This document shows, in pieces, positions 18,255 to 26,602 of a stretch of 64,000 bases of DNA. Where the stretch lies: positions 186,001 through 250,000 of the forward strand of contig NZ_FWXF01000002.1 of NCBI RefSeq assembly GCF_900176285.1. The letters run 5' to 3'. Numbering within the stretch: the stretch's first letter is position 1; each line of letters begins with the position of its first letter. This stretch comes from Desulfacinum hydrothermale DSM 13146. Lineage in GTDB: Bacteria; Desulfobacterota; Syntrophobacteria; Syntrophobacterales; DSM-9756. A program made the position numbers and the translations under genes. The notes beneath the pieces were generated by a model. It was not told the DNA's origin, did not search any database, and saw only the letters and a program-made list of their open reading frames with translations.

Positions 18255-18976
18255 GGTTCCGTCGCTGCCACCTGTCGCAGGACCAATTTTTTCAGTCGCT
18301 CGAATTCCGCGTCGTCGATCACCTTCTCCCGCCGCAGGTCCTTGAGGCGTTCCAATTCGGAGAGCACATGCCCCATCTTGGACATGGAGCCTTCCAGCAA
18401 CTCCACCGGCATGAAATACCGCGACATCAAAAGAAGGGGATCATAGCCCGTGGATTCGCCCGCCCCTGTCCCTTTCGCCTCGGCATCGGCCTTCCCGTCC
18501 CGGCGGCCCGCTTCCAGCTCCCGGAGCTTGTGGTAGGCCTCTTCCAATTCGGCCAGGAGCGCCGCGCGCTCGCGCAGGATGCGCACCTTGTCGATGGCGT
18601 TGCGCGTGGCCACCGCCACCTCGTCGATCCGGAAGGGCTTTTGGATATAATCGTAGGCCCCCTGGCGGATGGCCTCCACGGCCGATTCCAGACTGCCATA
18701 GCCGGTGATGATGATCGTCAGCAGGTGGGGAAGGTGCTGCCGGGCCTGCTTGAGAAGGGTCAGCCCGTCCATGGCGGGCATGTTGAGATCAGTGATCAGG
18801 ATGTCAAACGGCTCGGAGTCAATCAGCTCCAGGGCTTCCTCGCCGCTGGACGCCAGCTTGAGTTCCGTTCCCTCGGCCGTGATGGCATCTTTTAGGATAT
18901 CCCGGTAGACGTCATCATCGTCCACAATCAAAATTTTGACAGGCAACGCCTCCACTCGTTCCATCCCGCTTTCCAT
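18251..18976 (-). CDS. Response regulator with C-terminal SHOCT-like segment
   Basis: The receiver domain occupies residues 13-130 (ILIVDDDDVYRDIL, acceptor Asp in ILITDLNMPAMDG, IITGYGS, YIQKPF). A coiled-coil stretch (LLAELEEAYHKLRELEAGRR) and a poorly conserved linker follow. The end, LERLKDLRREKVIDDAEFERLKKLVL, matches the SHOCT short-helix motif seen in oligomerisation tails. There is no DNA-binding or enzymatic output domain, so the protein probably acts by protein contact. It is the second receiver in the flaG/c-di-GMP operon. The start could be ATG 18976 or the ATG four codons later. Confidence 0.88.
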   Translation of the reverse strand: MESGMERVEALPVKILIVDDDDVYRDILKDAITAEGTELKLASSGEEALELIDSEPFDILITDLNMPAMDGLTLLKQARQHLPHLLTIIITGYGSLESAVEAIRQGAYDYIQKPFRIDEVAVATRNAIDKVRILRERAALLAELEEAYHKLRELEAGRRDGKADAEAKGTGAGESTGYDPLLLMSRYFMPVELLEGSMSKMGHVLSELERLKDLRREKVIDDAEFERLKKLVLRQVAATEP

Positions 18977-18992
18977 TTCCAGGGACTTCCCC

Positions 18993-19391
18993 CTAGGCCT
19001 TCCCGTTGAAGAGCACGCCGGTGAGCTCTTCCAATTTTTCGCGTAGTTCCAGCAGCTCCTCAGGCGGTATCTGGCGGATCACCTCTCCGGTTTCCTTGTT
19101 TACCACGGAAACCACCATGTCCCCCGTCTCTTCATGGAGTTCAAAGCTAAGCTTAATGTTAAGGTCTTGGAGATAATTTTGCACGTCTCCAATGAGCCCT
19201 TCCAATGCCGTCCGGTCTTGCTCCCAAGGACCTTCGGAGGATTTTTCCAAATCCTTTCTCTGCCACTGGGGCTGTTGCGCCCCCTCTTTGCCCTCCACGG
19301 GCTTGATGAGTTCGCGCTTGGTCCACTGGGGGTCTTCCCTGACCCAGGGCTCCGTCACCAACGATTGGATTCCATCCACCCTCGTTTCCAT
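18993..19391 (-). CDS. flaG: FlaG family flagellar protein
   Basis: The C-terminal 75 residues carry the FlaG domain: LNIKLSFELHEETGDMVVSVVNKETGEVIRQIPPEELLELREKL (quoted in parts; the IRQIPPEE motif is diagnostic). FlaG affects flagellar filament length in Vibrio, Aeromonas and Campylobacter and is usually near flagellin or cap genes. ATG 19391 is chosen over a GTG three codons upstream because GAGGAGG then falls at 8 bases. The gene lies between the lipoprotein gene and the two regulator genes on one strand, tying the c-di-GMP cassette to flagella. Confidence 0.9.
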   Translation of the reverse strand: METRVDGIQSLVTEPWVREDPQWTKRELIKPVEGKEGAQQPQWQRKDLEKSSEGPWEQDRTALEGLIGDVQNYLQDLNIKLSFELHEETGDMVVSVVNKETGEVIRQIPPEELLELREKLEELTGVLFNGKA

Positions 19392-19406
19392 GACGTCCAC
19401 CTCCTC

Positions 19407-20024
19407 TTATTTTCGGTCGAGGTTGAAACACCCTCGCCGTTGCGCTTCGGCATCCGACAAGAGATCCACAAATTGGTTCGCCAGAGCGCGGGTGAGCTTC
19501 CCGTAAGGAGCGGCGCCTCCTCCCGGGACCACGTTCCAGAAAAGATTCAGATCCGGCCGGGGCATGGACGAGGCGCTCTGCTCCACCCACCACAAGACGG
19601 TATCCGTACCCACGTCGGTCACCCACACCTGGACCTTTACCTGCTCGCTCAAGGCCCCGGAACCCACAATCAACCGTTCCACTTTGCCTCGAACCAGAAG
19701 ATCCGTCCCGCTGGGGAGGAAACGGTCCGGGTCCCCGTCACTTCCACTCAGCACCACCCGGCCGAAGGTTGCTCCGGCGGACAGAGCGGCTGCATAGATC
19801 CTGGCCATGTGGGACCCTGCTTGTTCCATGCCTTCCGGGGCCTCAAAGGCCGCCACCGCCGCCTGCCGGTGCCTGTGGGGGGCCGGGCAACGCCAGGCCA
19901 GAACCCGCGGTGGGTCCACCTTCACGGCAGCAGACCGGGAAGCCGTGGGCGCCGTGGCACAACCTGAACAGAGCCATGCCGCAAGCGCCAGGATCCATAA
20001 GGCTGATGTGGCGAAACCGCGCAC
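19407..20024 (-). CDS. Outer-membrane-type lipoprotein, function unknown
   Basis: The N-terminus has a hydrophobic signal (LWILALAAWL) and lipobox LCSGC, so Cys22 should be lipidated by signal peptidase II. The mature part of about 185 residues includes DLLVRGKVERLIVGSGALSEQVKVQVWVTDVGT.. and VLWWVEQSAS (quoted in parts). This looks like the surface-attachment lipoprotein fold that builds a beta-rich domain (resembling LptE/GNA1162-like or CsgG-like proteins), but no family is certain. GTG 20024 follows TTGGGAGGAG at 8 bases. It is 15 bases upstream of flaG and is the first gene of that operon. Confidence 0.75.
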   Translation of the reverse strand: MRGFATSALWILALAAWLCSGCATAPTASRSAAVKVDPPRVLAWRCPAPHRHRQAAVAAFEAPEGMEQAGSHMARIYAAALSAGATFGRVVLSGSDGDPDRFLPSGTDLLVRGKVERLIVGSGALSEQVKVQVWVTDVGTDTVLWWVEQSASSMPRPDLNLFWNVVPGGGAAPYGKLTRALANQFVDLLSDAEAQRRGCFNLDRK

Positions 20025-20628
20025 CGAAGTCTCCTCCCAAAAATCAGGCCGATCCTCTTCCCAGGCCCAAGAGCCATCAAACTAGTCTGCAATTCTATAA
20101 TCGGAATCAAACCCCAATCCCATGAAGGATTTTTGCATCCTGGAGCCCGACTGTGTGCCGGATTCCCATCAGCTCCATCTTCCATGGGGCGGGTTTCCAC
20201 AGGGAGAAAGGGCAAGCCGCGGTAACGATCCGGGGCCTTTGAAAAAAAGGCACCGCAACCCACGCCTTCCATGAGGCGCGCTCCACCGATACGGGCCACT
20301 TCCACGGCGCATAAACCGTGTGGCGCCAGTAACGAAAGGATGGCGGCTGGGTTGCCCGGTCGTTTCCATGGATTGGAAAGGTCCGCTTCCAGACGGCCAA
20401 GGCCCCGCAGCGACAAAAGAACCCCGACGTTCCTGCCGCTTGGCGGTCGGAGTTTTCCATTCGGACAGGCTTTTTGAAAGACATTGGAGGGAAAGGGATC
20501 CAAGGCGTGTTCAGGCATGCCGGTCGGTGGTGTCCATTCCGGCCATGGCGCGGGCAGAAAGGCGACCGCAGACACGGGCGGAAAGACCGGCGGCGGGGTC
20601 CCATCCATGCCCGATCCCGGGCCCACGC
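20025..20628. other. 604-base gap without a convincing gene
   Basis: Open frames here on both strands are Arg/Pro-rich, have no ribosome binding site and resemble no known protein. One - strand frame stays open from 20740 to 19922, but it overlaps two real genes out of frame. It may hold the promoter of the lipoprotein-flaG operon; a TCCGATTA lies near 20100 (- strand) without a good -35 partner. Confidence 0.4.
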
Positions 20629-22746
20629 CTACACAAAGCGACTCAACGACTCCAGAAGCTTCTGGTAACTCAGGGGCTTGGACAAGACAAGATCCACTCC
20701 CTTGTCCCTCAGGTCCTCCCCTTCGTACTGGGCGCCCCACCCGGTCACCAGAATCACCGGTAGAGACTCCCTGGCCGCCTTGGCGGCCTTGGCCACATCC
20801 CAGCCGCTCACCTCCGGCATGGCCAGATCCGTCAAGACCAGGTCGAAGGTGGCCGTCTCCAGGTGGCTCAAGGCCTGAGCCGGATCGTGGGTGGCGGTCA
20901 CCCGGTGGCCCATGAGGCGCAACATGTCGCGAAGACGCTCCAGGATCTCCTTTTCATCGTCCACCACCAAAAGATTCTTGCCGGCCGTTTTCAGCCTCAG
21001 GTCCAGACGAGCGCTTTGGTCGCGGGCGTCCTTGTCCACCGCAGGCAGATCGATGGTGAACGTGGTTCCCTTCCCCGGTTCGCTATACACGTGCATTTCA
21101 CCGCCCATTCGGTGGATGAGACTTCGACACACACTGAGCCCCAAGCCGGAATTGCCCGCCCCCTTGGTGGAAAAGAAAGGATCGAAGATCTTTTGCACGG
21201 TCCCCTCGTCCATGCCGATCCCCGTATCCGAGACCTCCAGAATGGCCCGGTCGGAACGCCGAAAGGCCCTGAAAGAGAGCCGCCCGCCCCGCGGCATGGC
21301 ATCCACGGCATTGAAGACCAGGTTGGTCAGCACCTCGCGAAGATCCGCCGGGTGGATCGCACCGAGCACTCCTTCTTGAAGGTCCTTGCGCACCTCGATG
21401 GTGTGTCCCGCCCTTTCCACGGTGTTTTTCCACCGCGGCCGGGTCAGATCAAGGGTGTCGATCACCGCACTGCGAAGATCCGCCTCTTGTTTCCCACGCC
21501 CTCGGGCGCTTTCTTTTTCCGTAAACTGCTGCAGGCGGCGCACAATATGGGATCCGTCTGTCACCGCCTGTTCGATGCTCCGCAGCCTCCGCTCCGCCCC
21601 TTCACAACCCGGCGGCATCTCCTGGGCCAGCAGCTGGGTGTTACCCAGGATGGACATCAGAATGTTGTTGAAATCATGGGCCACCCCGCCCGCCATGGTG
21701 CCCAAGGCGGCCAGCTTTTCCGTTCTGTTGAGCTGTTCTGAAAATGCCTTCTTCTGTGAGATGTCTTCCGCCACAAGCACGAACCGGACAGGCCCCGCAA
21801 GATCAGCGGGAAGCCTCCGTATGGAAATGTCCGCGGGAAACTCACTCGCACCATCCCCGCCGAATTTTTGGTCGGACAATCTGATTCGAGCACCGCCTTC
21901 AGTCTGCTCCATGATCTGCTGAAAGTCCCGAACATGGGCAAAGAAAGTACCGCAAGGGCGCCCCACCAATTCCGCCTCCTGCAGATCCAGCAATGTGGCC
22001 ATCCGGCCATTTGCCCGGACGATCACCCCCTCCTCGTCCAGAAGACAGATGCCTTGAGGCACCATATCCAGAATAGCCGTCAGCAACTGCTCCATTGTTT
22101 CAAGATCTGCACGCTGTTTCTGCAGCTGCACCCCTCTTTCATCACACTGCCTGCGCAAGCGATCCTTCTCTGCAGCCAAACCTTCGTATGCCACCCGTTC
22201 GGCCATCATCCGTCCCATCACATCGACCAGTGACTCCCAACACCGCCATTCTTCCTCCAGTGGGCAGGGCACGTCTTGACGGGAGGAAAGGATCACGGCG
22301 TAGCCCCCCGGAACGTAAAGTCCCAAAATCGATCCAGAAAACCACGACTCGTTCATATCCATCAGGAAACCTGAGGACATTGCATCAAGGAAAAGCCATC
22401 TCTTTTCTATCCATACCCTCCGGGCACACTCCAGCAGGGGACTGCCGGGTCCAAACAGATCTTCCTCAGCCAGCCGGTCCCCGCCGCCATCCCCCGTCGC
22501 CCCCAAATGGATCAGCAGCTCCGGCCCATTGCCGGCCTCAGATGCCCTGAAAACGGCACACGAATCGAATGCGGTCTTCTCAATGAGAATCCGTGCCATG
22601 CGCTCCAGCCACTGGGAGAACGTCATCTCGTCCCACAACGGCACACTCAGCCTTCGAATGATTTCCAAAACCGCCACCGATTGCATATACCGATGTCGCA
22701 ACCTGAGCACCTCTGCTCGAGCGGTCTCACCGCCGGATTGACTCAC
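20629..22746 (-). CDS. Hybrid sensor histidine kinase (GAF-PAS-HisKA-ATPase-REC)
   Basis: This 705-residue cytoplasmic hybrid kinase has a GAF-like N-terminal region (FDSCAVFRASEAGNGPELLIHLG), coiled coil, and PAS around residues 225-340 (ILDMVPQGICLLDEEGVIVRANG). The H-box is GGVAHDFNNILMSILGN and the ATPase has NLVFNAVDAMP, DTGIGMD and GNSGLGLSV. A C-terminal receiver has acceptor Asp in LVLTDLAMPEVSG and SKPLS. The AHDFNN H-box places it in the large NtrB-like class common in Desulfobacterota. GTG 22746 is taken as start because GAGGAGG lies 7 bases upstream; the TTG 15 codons earlier has no such site. No cognate output gene is adjacent, so phosphorelay to an Hpt protein elsewhere is likely. 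Confidence 0.92.
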   Translation of the reverse strand: MSQSGGETARAEVLRLRHRYMQSVAVLEIIRRLSVPLWDEMTFSQWLERMARILIEKTAFDSCAVFRASEAGNGPELLIHLGATGDGGGDRLAEEDLFGPGSPLLECARRVWIEKRWLFLDAMSSGFLMDMNESWFSGSILGLYVPGGYAVILSSRQDVPCPLEEEWRCWESLVDVMGRMMAERVAYEGLAAEKDRLRRQCDERGVQLQKQRADLETMEQLLTAILDMVPQGICLLDEEGVIVRANGRMATLLDLQEAELVGRPCGTFFAHVRDFQQIMEQTEGGARIRLSDQKFGGDGASEFPADISIRRLPADLAGPVRFVLVAEDISQKKAFSEQLNRTEKLAALGTMAGGVAHDFNNILMSILGNTQLLAQEMPPGCEGAERRLRSIEQAVTDGSHIVRRLQQFTEKESARGRGKQEADLRSAVIDTLDLTRPRWKNTVERAGHTIEVRKDLQEGVLGAIHPADLREVLTNLVFNAVDAMPRGGRLSFRAFRRSDRAILEVSDTGIGMDEGTVQKIFDPFFSTKGAGNSGLGLSVCRSLIHRMGGEMHVYSEPGKGTTFTIDLPAVDKDARDQSARLDLRLKTAGKNLLVVDDEKEILERLRDMLRLMGHRVTATHDPAQALSHLETATFDLVLTDLAMPEVSGWDVAKAAKAARESLPVILVTGWGAQYEGEDLRDKGVDLVLSKPLSYQKLLESLSRFV

Positions 22747-23170
22747 CTTAAGACCTCCTCCTGCCTCCAACTTGGCTGTGGCCCCCCTCAACAGAAAATG
22801 TCCAGAGCCAGGTGATCACCCTTTTGCAACGTATATCCGTCGTTTCCAACATGGTGGAGATTCGGCATTTCCACTAGGCCATGGACTCGCATCTGCAGCA
22901 AAGCAACGGGCTATGAACTGTCGAACCCCTTCATCACGGGATTCTCCCAAAACGGGCTCTCGGTTCGCTCCTGCCTGGAGCGTGTATTGTTTCGGGCAGG
23001 ATCCAGGCCCCCACACGGGGCATGGGATACCGTCGCTTTACCCCAAAACCATGGACCACGGCCTCGGAGCCATGGTATGGTGGCCTTGCTTGGAGCAGAC
23101 CGGGAGCCGGCAAGCCCCATAGCAAGTGCAAGAATTTTCACAAATACCTGCATAGCACAAGGAGAAAAAG
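22747..23170. other. Divergent intergenic region, no gene seen
   Basis: These 424 bases separate the hybrid kinase (-) and the DsbC-like gene (+). They must contain both promoters, but no clear -35/-10 pair, sigma-54 or FliA site was found by eye. Confidence 0.4.
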
Positions 23171-23944
23171 ATGTCTATCCGCAAACATACTTTCGCTCTG
23201 GCCATTGCTGCCGCCTTGCTTCTGACGCTCATCGCCATTCCCCAAGCCCACTGTGAAGATTTGCCCGAGACCTGCCCGAAGGTCAGCACCGTCCAAGAAA
23301 TCCTCACGAAAACGTTTAGTCGCTCCATGACCGTCAAAGCTGTCTTGCCCATGAAGACTTTGCAATTGTGTGAGGCCCACGTGGTCTTCAACGGAAGAAA
23401 CCAGATCGTCTACATGGACAAAACGGGACGACACCTCATTTTGGGCCAGATCGTGGACACGGCCACACGCCGAAACCTCACGAGAGAAAGTCTGAATCAG
23501 CTCAATCGCTTCTCCAAAGAAGACATGAAAGAACTTGACTCATTGGTGGCCTTCTCCGTGGGTCCCGAAGACGCCAAACATTCCGTATTCATGGTGACCG
23601 ATCCCCAGTGCCCGTTTTGCAAGAAAGCGGAAGGCGCTGTGGAAGAACTGGCCAAAGAGGGCCTGGTGAGGACCCGATTTCTTCTCTTTCCCCTACCCAA
23701 TCACAAAGGGGCAAAGGAGACCTGCATCTCCATCCTCTGCGACCAAAAGGGCTTCCAAGAATTCAAAAATGGGTATCAGTCGGACAACCAGTGCAAAGAA
23801 GGCAGGGAACAGATCGAAAGGTCATTGCGGAGCCTCAAGAGCCACGGTATCAGCGGCACTCCCACCTACATCTTCCCCGACGGGTCGTTCCATGCGGGCG
23901 TGCTGAGCCGTAAGGCGCTCCTGAAAAGGCTGGAAAAGGAATGA
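23171..23944 (+). CDS. DsbC/DsbG-like periplasmic thiol:disulfide protein
   Basis: An N-terminal signal peptide (residues 1-28, ALAIAAALLLTLIAIPQAHC) is followed by a region like the DsbC dimerisation domain and then a thioredoxin fold. That fold has active site DPQCPFCKKAEGA (CxxC = CPFC), the cis-Pro in SGTPTYIFPDG and extra cysteines (KETCISILC, NQC). DsbC proteins rearrange wrong disulfides in the periplasm. An AAGGAG ribosome binding site sits 6 bases before ATG 23171. The pilin operon next door encodes Cys-containing pilins and a very Cys-rich PilY1, plausible clients. The extra Cys pair near residue 190 is unusual for DsbC. Confidence 0.85.
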   Translation: MSIRKHTFALAIAAALLLTLIAIPQAHCEDLPETCPKVSTVQEILTKTFSRSMTVKAVLPMKTLQLCEAHVVFNGRNQIVYMDKTGRHLILGQIVDTATRRNLTRESLNQLNRFSKEDMKELDSLVAFSVGPEDAKHSVFMVTDPQCPFCKKAEGAVEELAKEGLVRTRFLLFPLPNHKGAKETCISILCDQKGFQEFKNGYQSDNQCKEGREQIERSLRSLKSHGISGTPTYIFPDGSFHAGVLSRKALLKRLEKE

Positions 23945-24121
23945 AGGCATCCGCCTCTTGCTTTTCCGACAAAGCCGGGTCCTTTGAGACTTATGCAAAA
24001 CTCGTGTGCTCAATCGGAGAGCAGTGGACGGAAAATAGGAAGCGGGGTTGTGAAAAACTGAGGCAACACCTTCAATTGCGCCAAAAGTGGTCTTAACAAC
24101 AATGGGGTTCACCTTGACCCG

Positions 24122-24622
24122 TTATTTTTCCATCTCATAAAGAAAGGCCACCTCGGCCCTGTCCCCCGTGCTTGGGTTGCTTGCGCCCACCACCACACTG
24201 TAGATGTAGGCCACGTCCGTTTCACGGGTATCCACGATCTTGATCCGAACATCATAACTGGCCAGATTGAAAGTGATATCCGGCTCCAGGTCTGGGTCGA
24301 GATCGGTGGCATGGGAACCACAGGAGGCCCAGGCAGTCGTGGCTTTCTCCATCTTGTCCTTGAGGCAGGCGCTGCCGCTGGACACAGTGGCGTTCAAAAT
24401 GGAGTCGGGGGTTTGTAGGTCGTTCAGGAACATGCTGATGATTGCCTCCGCTCCGCCCTTGGCCGCTTCCAGACACGTGGTATAGGTGCCTTCCATACGA
24501 GAAACCTTGGTCCCGGTGGTGGTTGAAAAGAGCAGCAAAGCCACAAGTCCCATGCCCAACAACATGAGCATCAGCGTTGTGACGAGGGCGATTCCAGATT
24601 GGTCGGCAAGCCTTACCGTCAT
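24122..24622 (-). CDS. pilX: PilX-type minor pilin
   Basis: This 166-residue protein has an N-terminal membrane helix GIALVTTLMLMLLGMGLVALL preceded by QS, matching the PilX N-terminal domain. The helix runs into a small domain with two Cys (TTCLEAA, SACLKD). PilX-class minor pilins join PilV, PilW and FimT in the tip complex that primes type IV pilus assembly. ATG 24622 is used; a GTG just before it (24625) is also possible, and both directly follow the pilW stop. It is the last gene of the minor-pilin operon. Confidence 0.85.
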   Translation of the reverse strand: MTVRLADQSGIALVTTLMLMLLGMGLVALLLFSTTTGTKVSRMEGTYTTCLEAAKGGAEAIISMFLNDLQTPDSILNATVSSGSACLKDKMEKATTAWASCGSHATDLDPDLEPDITFNLASYDVRIKIVDTRETDVAYIYSVVVGASNPSTGDRAEVAFLYEMEK

Positions 24623-24625
24623 CAC

Positions 24626-25744
24626 CTACCCCAGGTTCATGGGTTTTACTGCCAATTTAAATACCTTCCAACGATAATGGCGCGCATCGCCCGCGGGCGT
24701 GAAGGTGGACAAGGCCGTGGTATTGGTATCCCCCAGTGTGAGCGTGCCATTGAAATCGTAATTGTCGTCCCGAACTCCATCCTGCACAAGAAGAAAGATC
24801 CGGACTTCTTTCAACTGGGAGCGGATTTCATCGGCCGTTCCATTGCCGTTGGTATCCCCCAGGTTGAGGTCCTTGCTCCATGCATCCACGATGGCATCAC
24901 CATCGGTATCCAGACCGAAGGCCACCTGGAAATCCCGCACGCAATCGATCATGGGTTGGGGGTTTCGAACTCCGTTCCCCTGATTAATCGTCGCCCGATA
25001 CAAGATATAGCTGTTGGGATCACAGCGATCAGGAAGTCCGCTGGCAGGCGTGTCCAAATAGTAATCCACACGATTGAAAGGCATTCGAAGGTCAGTATCT
25101 GGATCTATGCCGTACAGCAAGAAGATGTGATGGGTATCGGAGGGCGTGGGCACCGGATCCGCCCCCCCCACGGACGTGTGATAACTCCCGGCGAACGTGA
25201 AGAACCAGGCCCCTCCCTTCTTCTGGAGCTGTTTATCGGTATCCAGGACGATAAATCTCTCTCCCGTGGAAAAATCCAGTTCCGAACTGTTCCAGTCCTT
25301 CACCTTCCAGTTGGCACCATCATGGTAGAGGACCGACCACTTTCGCGATGTACCACTCACGTTAGCGACGGCCGACTTCAAGACCAGCACATCCGAATTG
25401 TGGGCGCTGGTATTGCCGTTGTTGGAAAAGGCCATGGCTCGTGGCGCGTTCGGCGAGTCGTTGAAGGCGTTGGGATCGGGGGTGGCCGACCCACTGCTGG
25501 CGGCTTCAGCAAAGCTGGTGCCGTTGACGTCGAAAGGCAGGCCATAGCCCGCCATTTCCACATCGTAGCGCAACAACTCCAGACCTGTCAGATGCGACAT
25601 CCTTCCCTCGGGAAGGGAAGCCTGGACCTTGAAACTTCTCATCACCTTGAGGTAGGCGGCACCGGCCACGGCCAAAACCACCAGAATCACCGTCACGCTG
25701 ACCAACAGTTCCACCAAGGTATAACCAGGAACTGAAGACTTCAG
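24626..25744 (-). CDS. pilW: PilW-type minor pilin, apparent CTG start
   Basis: The prepilin signal is SSVPG then YTLVELLVSVTVILVVLAV, with Glu at mature position 5. The large C-terminal domain (about 350 residues) contains repeats of Asp/Asn/Gly loops such as DTDGDAIVD and GDTNGNGTAD. PilW is part of the minor pilin tip complex. The only in-frame ATG upstream of the pilin signal (25807) would give a 28-residue leader lying inside pilV. A CTG at 25744 overlaps the pilV stop (CTGA) and gives a normal leader, MKSSVPG. I place the start there with moderate certainty; the protein identity is secure. Confidence 0.85.
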   Translation of the reverse strand: MKSSVPGYTLVELLVSVTVILVVLAVAGAAYLKVMRSFKVQASLPEGRMSHLTGLELLRYDVEMAGYGLPFDVNGTSFAEAASSGSATPDPNAFNDSPNAPRAMAFSNNGNTSAHNSDVLVLKSAVANVSGTSRKWSVLYHDGANWKVKDWNSSELDFSTGERFIVLDTDKQLQKKGGAWFFTFAGSYHTSVGGADPVPTPSDTHHIFLLYGIDPDTDLRMPFNRVDYYLDTPASGLPDRCDPNSYILYRATINQGNGVRNPQPMIDCVRDFQVAFGLDTDGDAIVDAWSKDLNLGDTNGNGTADEIRSQLKEVRIFLLVQDGVRDDNYDFNGTLTLGDTNTTALSTFTPAGDARHYRWKVFKLAVKPMNLG

Positions 25745-26136
25745 CTTACGGGCTGATGGATGACGGTTTCCAACCGATAGGAATGGCTTCTGTTTTTGTA
25801 GGACCATCGGACCTCTATCTCCACTCCCTTCAGGGGCCCCCCGTTGCTGTTCACCTTCTGGACCACCTGAAAGTTCCAATTGGTGTTCTTGCGGATCTGT
25901 CTGGATGTGGTGACGTTATCATCGTCAATGGCAGCGTAGCTGGTGTTCCGCAAGATCTCCAACCGCTCCTGGGCGATCTTCACCGCCTCATTGCGTAGAT
26001 CGTTACGCACGTTTATATCCAAGACCCGGATGATCCCAGCCAGGGTTCCCAATAGGCCCACCGCCAATACCACCATGGCCACCAGGACTTCGATCAGGGT
26101 AAATCCCCGGCTATTTCGCTTGGCAGCTGCTGCCAT
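25741..26136 (-). CDS. pilV: PilV-type minor pilin
   Basis: The prepilin leader MAAAAKRNSRG is cut before FTLIEVLVAMVVLAVGLLGTLAG, the PilV form of the class III signal with Glu5. The remaining 100 residues are a short polar domain ending in YRLETVIHQPVS. PilV belongs to the minor pilin set (FimT-PilV-PilW-PilX with PilY1) encoded here in the conserved order. The start overlaps the end of the fimT gene by 26 bases and the stop overlaps the start of pilW by 4, consistent with coupled translation. Confidence 0.9.
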   Translation of the reverse strand: MAAAAKRNSRGFTLIEVLVAMVVLAVGLLGTLAGIIRVLDINVRNDLRNEAVKIAQERLEILRNTSYAAIDDDNVTTSRQIRKNTNWNFQVVQKVNSNGGPLKGVEIEVRWSYKNRSHSYRLETVIHQPVS

Positions 26137-26602
26137 CCCAAAACCCCATGCGAATGCGCGTTCGAGATACCACCACGCAGCTCAGAACGCCCTGAGGCAC
26201 GGACACTCCGGATACGTGAAAGGTTTTACCGGTCGCCGCAAAGCCCCGTCCGTCAAAGGTCAAGCTGTCCCCGCTGCCCCCCCCCCAGGGGTAAGGCGAC
26301 GTCACGTCCATGATCTTTTGATCGGCGGAGTCCTTGATGTCTCCGTCCCCGTTGGAATCCACCCGAACCTCATAATTGCTGAACCCCGCCGTCGCCCCCC
26401 AATAGATGCCCGCGACATCCTTTTTCACATAAGCCTCCATGCGGGCGAAAGACAGGTTACGATAGAGGGTTCGCGTCTGGCCATCAATGTCGTGTTTTGT
26501 CTTCCAAGCCGAGTAGGCCGGAATGCCCATGGAAAGGATGATCGTGAAAAGCGCGATCACCACCATGAGCTCCACCAGGGTAAAGCCGGCTTTGGGCCTC
26601 AT
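26111..26602 (-). CDS. fimT: FimT/GspH-type minor pilin
   Basis: The short leader MRPKAG precedes FTLVELMVVIALFTIILSMGIPAYSAWK, a standard type IV prepilin helix. The C-terminal domain (SFARMEAYVKKDVAG..., TFDGRGFA, VVVSRTRIRMG) matches the GspH/FimT beta-rich fold, which ends in a conserved strand with a VSRTGRIR-like pattern. FimT is a minor pilin linked to tip complex formation and, in some bacteria, DNA binding. Its ATG overlaps the pilY1 stop by 4 bases. Confidence 0.9.
   Translation of the reverse strand: MRPKAGFTLVELMVVIALFTIILSMGIPAYSAWKTKHDIDGQTRTLYRNLSFARMEAYVKKDVAGIYWGATAGFSNYEVRVDSNGDGDIKDSADQKIMDVTSPYPWGGGSGDSLTFDGRGFAATGKTFHVSGVSVPQGVLSCVVVSRTRIRMGFWDGSSCQAK

Noticed and set aside
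20090-20125. FliA promoter for the lipoprotein-flaG operon
   Set aside because: A TCCGATTA -10 is present on the - strand, but 11-12 bases upstream there is no TAAAGTTT-like element.
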